A stretch of 16,547 nt of DNA from Flavobacteriales bacterium (GTDB lineage: Bacteria > Bacteroidota > Bacteroidia > Flavobacteriales > BACL11): assembly GCA_012960835.1 (NCBI GenBank), contig DUAL01000199.1:1-16547 (forward strand), read 5' to 3'. A model generated the notes under the pieces. That model was not told the DNA's origin, did not search any database, and saw only the letters and a program-made list of their open reading frames with translations. A program made the translations under genes and the position numbers. Positions 15,594 through 16,547 of this stretch are shown here, piece by piece (the first letter of the stretch is position 1; each line of letters starts with the position of its first letter).

Positions 15594-16547
15594 CTATCTT
15601 ATTTTAGCACCAACTTTTTCTTTAAAAGACTTTATTAACTTTTCCATTACCTTATCCACATATTTATCGGTGAGGGTTTTATTCTCATCAGCCATGGTGA
15701 ATGATAAGGCATAAGACTTTTTACCTTCAGGCAATTTATCCCCTTCATAAACATCAAATAAATTAACTGACTTTAAGATTTTATTATCTGCTTGCTTGGC
15801 AATTTTACTTAAGTCATCAAATGAAACTGATTTGTTAACCAATAAAGAAAGATCCCTTCTTACTTCAGGGAATTTTGAAACTTCTTGGTATTTAATTTTG
15901 GTATATCTTGCAAGTTCAAGTACTAAATCCCAATTAAAATCAGCCATATAAACATCTGATTTTACACCAAATTTGCTACATAACTCTTTGGCAACTTTTC
16001 CAATACAAACTAAACGTTTCTTTTTATGGCTATAAGCCAATGAATATGACCTTCCCCAACCACTACCCTCTGAGGACTTAAAATTCTTAATTCCCAATCT
16101 ATTTAGGATATGCTCTACTTTTTCTTTAATAAAATAGAAATCTGCTTTATCAGCATTTGTGTTCCAATTTTCATCTTGTACTCGTCCGCTAACTAAAATT
16201 TGTAAGTGCTGATTTTCAGTATATTCTTTTTTTATTTTATGATAGGTTTTTCCGAATTCAAATAGCTTAATATCTGCTTGTTGTCGGTTTTGATTGTAAG
16301 CAATATTCTCCAAGCCAGCAAAAAGCAAACTTTGACGCAACACACTTACATCTTGACTTAAAGGATTGAGCATCTGCACATCTTGTTTTTTGTCTAATGC
16401 CGGAATTAAAGCGGTGTATTTTGCTTTAGTAAGAGAATTATTCATGACCTCATTAAAGCCAGTATTAGATAATAACTCAGTAATTATATTTTGAATTTCT
16501 TCAGGATTTACTTTTGCAGCAGAGAAAATAGAGGTATTTAATTTTGA
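15594..16547 (-). CDS. pheT: Phenylalanine-tRNA ligase beta subunit, C-terminal part
   Basis: The last 317 residues of PheT; the 5' part lies beyond the window. The frame stays open from base 16547 through the internal Met at 16445, so that Met is not the start: the upstream 34 codons continue the family sequence, with SNTGFNEVMNNSLT across it. The visible part covers the end of the catalytic-like core (for example LRQSLLFAGLENIAYN and FEFGKTYH) and the C-terminal ferredoxin-fold anticodon-binding domain, with KFPEVRRDLSLLVN, LFDVYEG and KSYALSFTMADENKTLTD. PheT joins PheS to charge tRNA-Phe, recognises the tRNA and provides editing through its N-terminal half, which cannot be judged here. 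Bacteroidota PheT is about 800 residues long, so well under half is visible. It is upstream of ffh with a 179-base gap. Confidence 0.96.
   Translation of the reverse strand, partial: SKLNTSIFSAAKVNPEEIQNIITELLSNTGFNEVMNNSLTKAKYTALIPALDKKQDVQMLNPLSQDVSVLRQSLLFAGLENIAYNQNRQQADIKLFEFGKTYHKIKKEYTENQHLQILVSGRVQDENWNTNADKADFYFIKEKVEHILNRLGIKNFKSSEGSGWGRSYSLAYSHKKKRLVCIGKVAKELCSKFGVKSDVYMADFNWDLVLELARYTKIKYQEVSKFPEVRRDLSLLVNKSVSFDDLSKIAKQADNKILKSVNLFDVYEGDKLPEGKKSYALSFTMADENKTLTDKYVDKVMEKLIKSFKEKVGAKIR

Noticed and set aside
16443..16445. ATG as the start of a 283-residue protein
   Set aside because: The frame is open to the window edge and the 34 upstream codons continue PheT sequence, so this is an internal Met.
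1..16547. tRNA, rRNA, CRISPR, insertion sequence, prophage or defence system
   Set aside because: Reading both strands showed no cloverleaf-like gene, spaced repeats, transposase, integrase or defence-type gene; nearly all sequence is accounted for by core genes.

Overview
The window reads as an ordinary chromosomal segment of a low-GC member of the Bacteroidota, probably Flavobacteriales or a close relative. The evidence is the AT-rich codon use, the Bacteroidota-type promoter elements (TAnnTTTG, in one case with TTG 19 bases upstream), the lack of clear Shine-Dalgarno sites, and lineage-typical products: a large secreted protein of the type IX secretion/gliding type, a TPR-PD40-OmpA envelope protein and an OstA-like protein. 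Every gene has a recognisable family. I saw no tRNA, rRNA, CRISPR array, insertion sequence or phage gene.

Left end (1-4110), minus strand: the N-terminal 1008 residues of a giant secreted protein with tandem fibronectin-III-like modules, cut by the window edge and preceded by the best promoter match in the window. Upstream of it lies a FabK/nitronate-monooxygenase-family flavoprotein.

Middle (4163-10927), plus strand: glyA, a bifunctional rel (ppGpp synthetase/hydrolase), a Fur-family repressor, purA and an OstA/LptA-like protein follow one another closely. A possible internal promoter precedes the Fur gene. The group joins one-carbon and purine supply (glyA, purA), the alarmone enzyme that can damp purine synthesis, a metal or peroxide regulator, and outer-membrane biogenesis. 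purA and the OstA-like gene are separated by a single in-frame TAG, which is followed directly by a TTG start.

Right part (10917-16547), minus strand: transcription runs from pheT (C-terminal part only) through ffh, folD and queE to the OmpA-family gene. From ffh onward the gaps are 1 to 10 bases, indicating one operon, with a TAnnTTTG element before ffh. The plus and minus gene groups converge at 10917-10927 with an 11-base overlap of coding ends.

No gene-free stretch exceeds 180 bases. I did not find convincing evidence of a previously undescribed system. The items worth checking are the giant secreted protein, the PorE-like protein lacking a CRD segment, the rel-fur-purA linkage, the stop/start junction at purA, and an inverted repeat between pheT and ffh.
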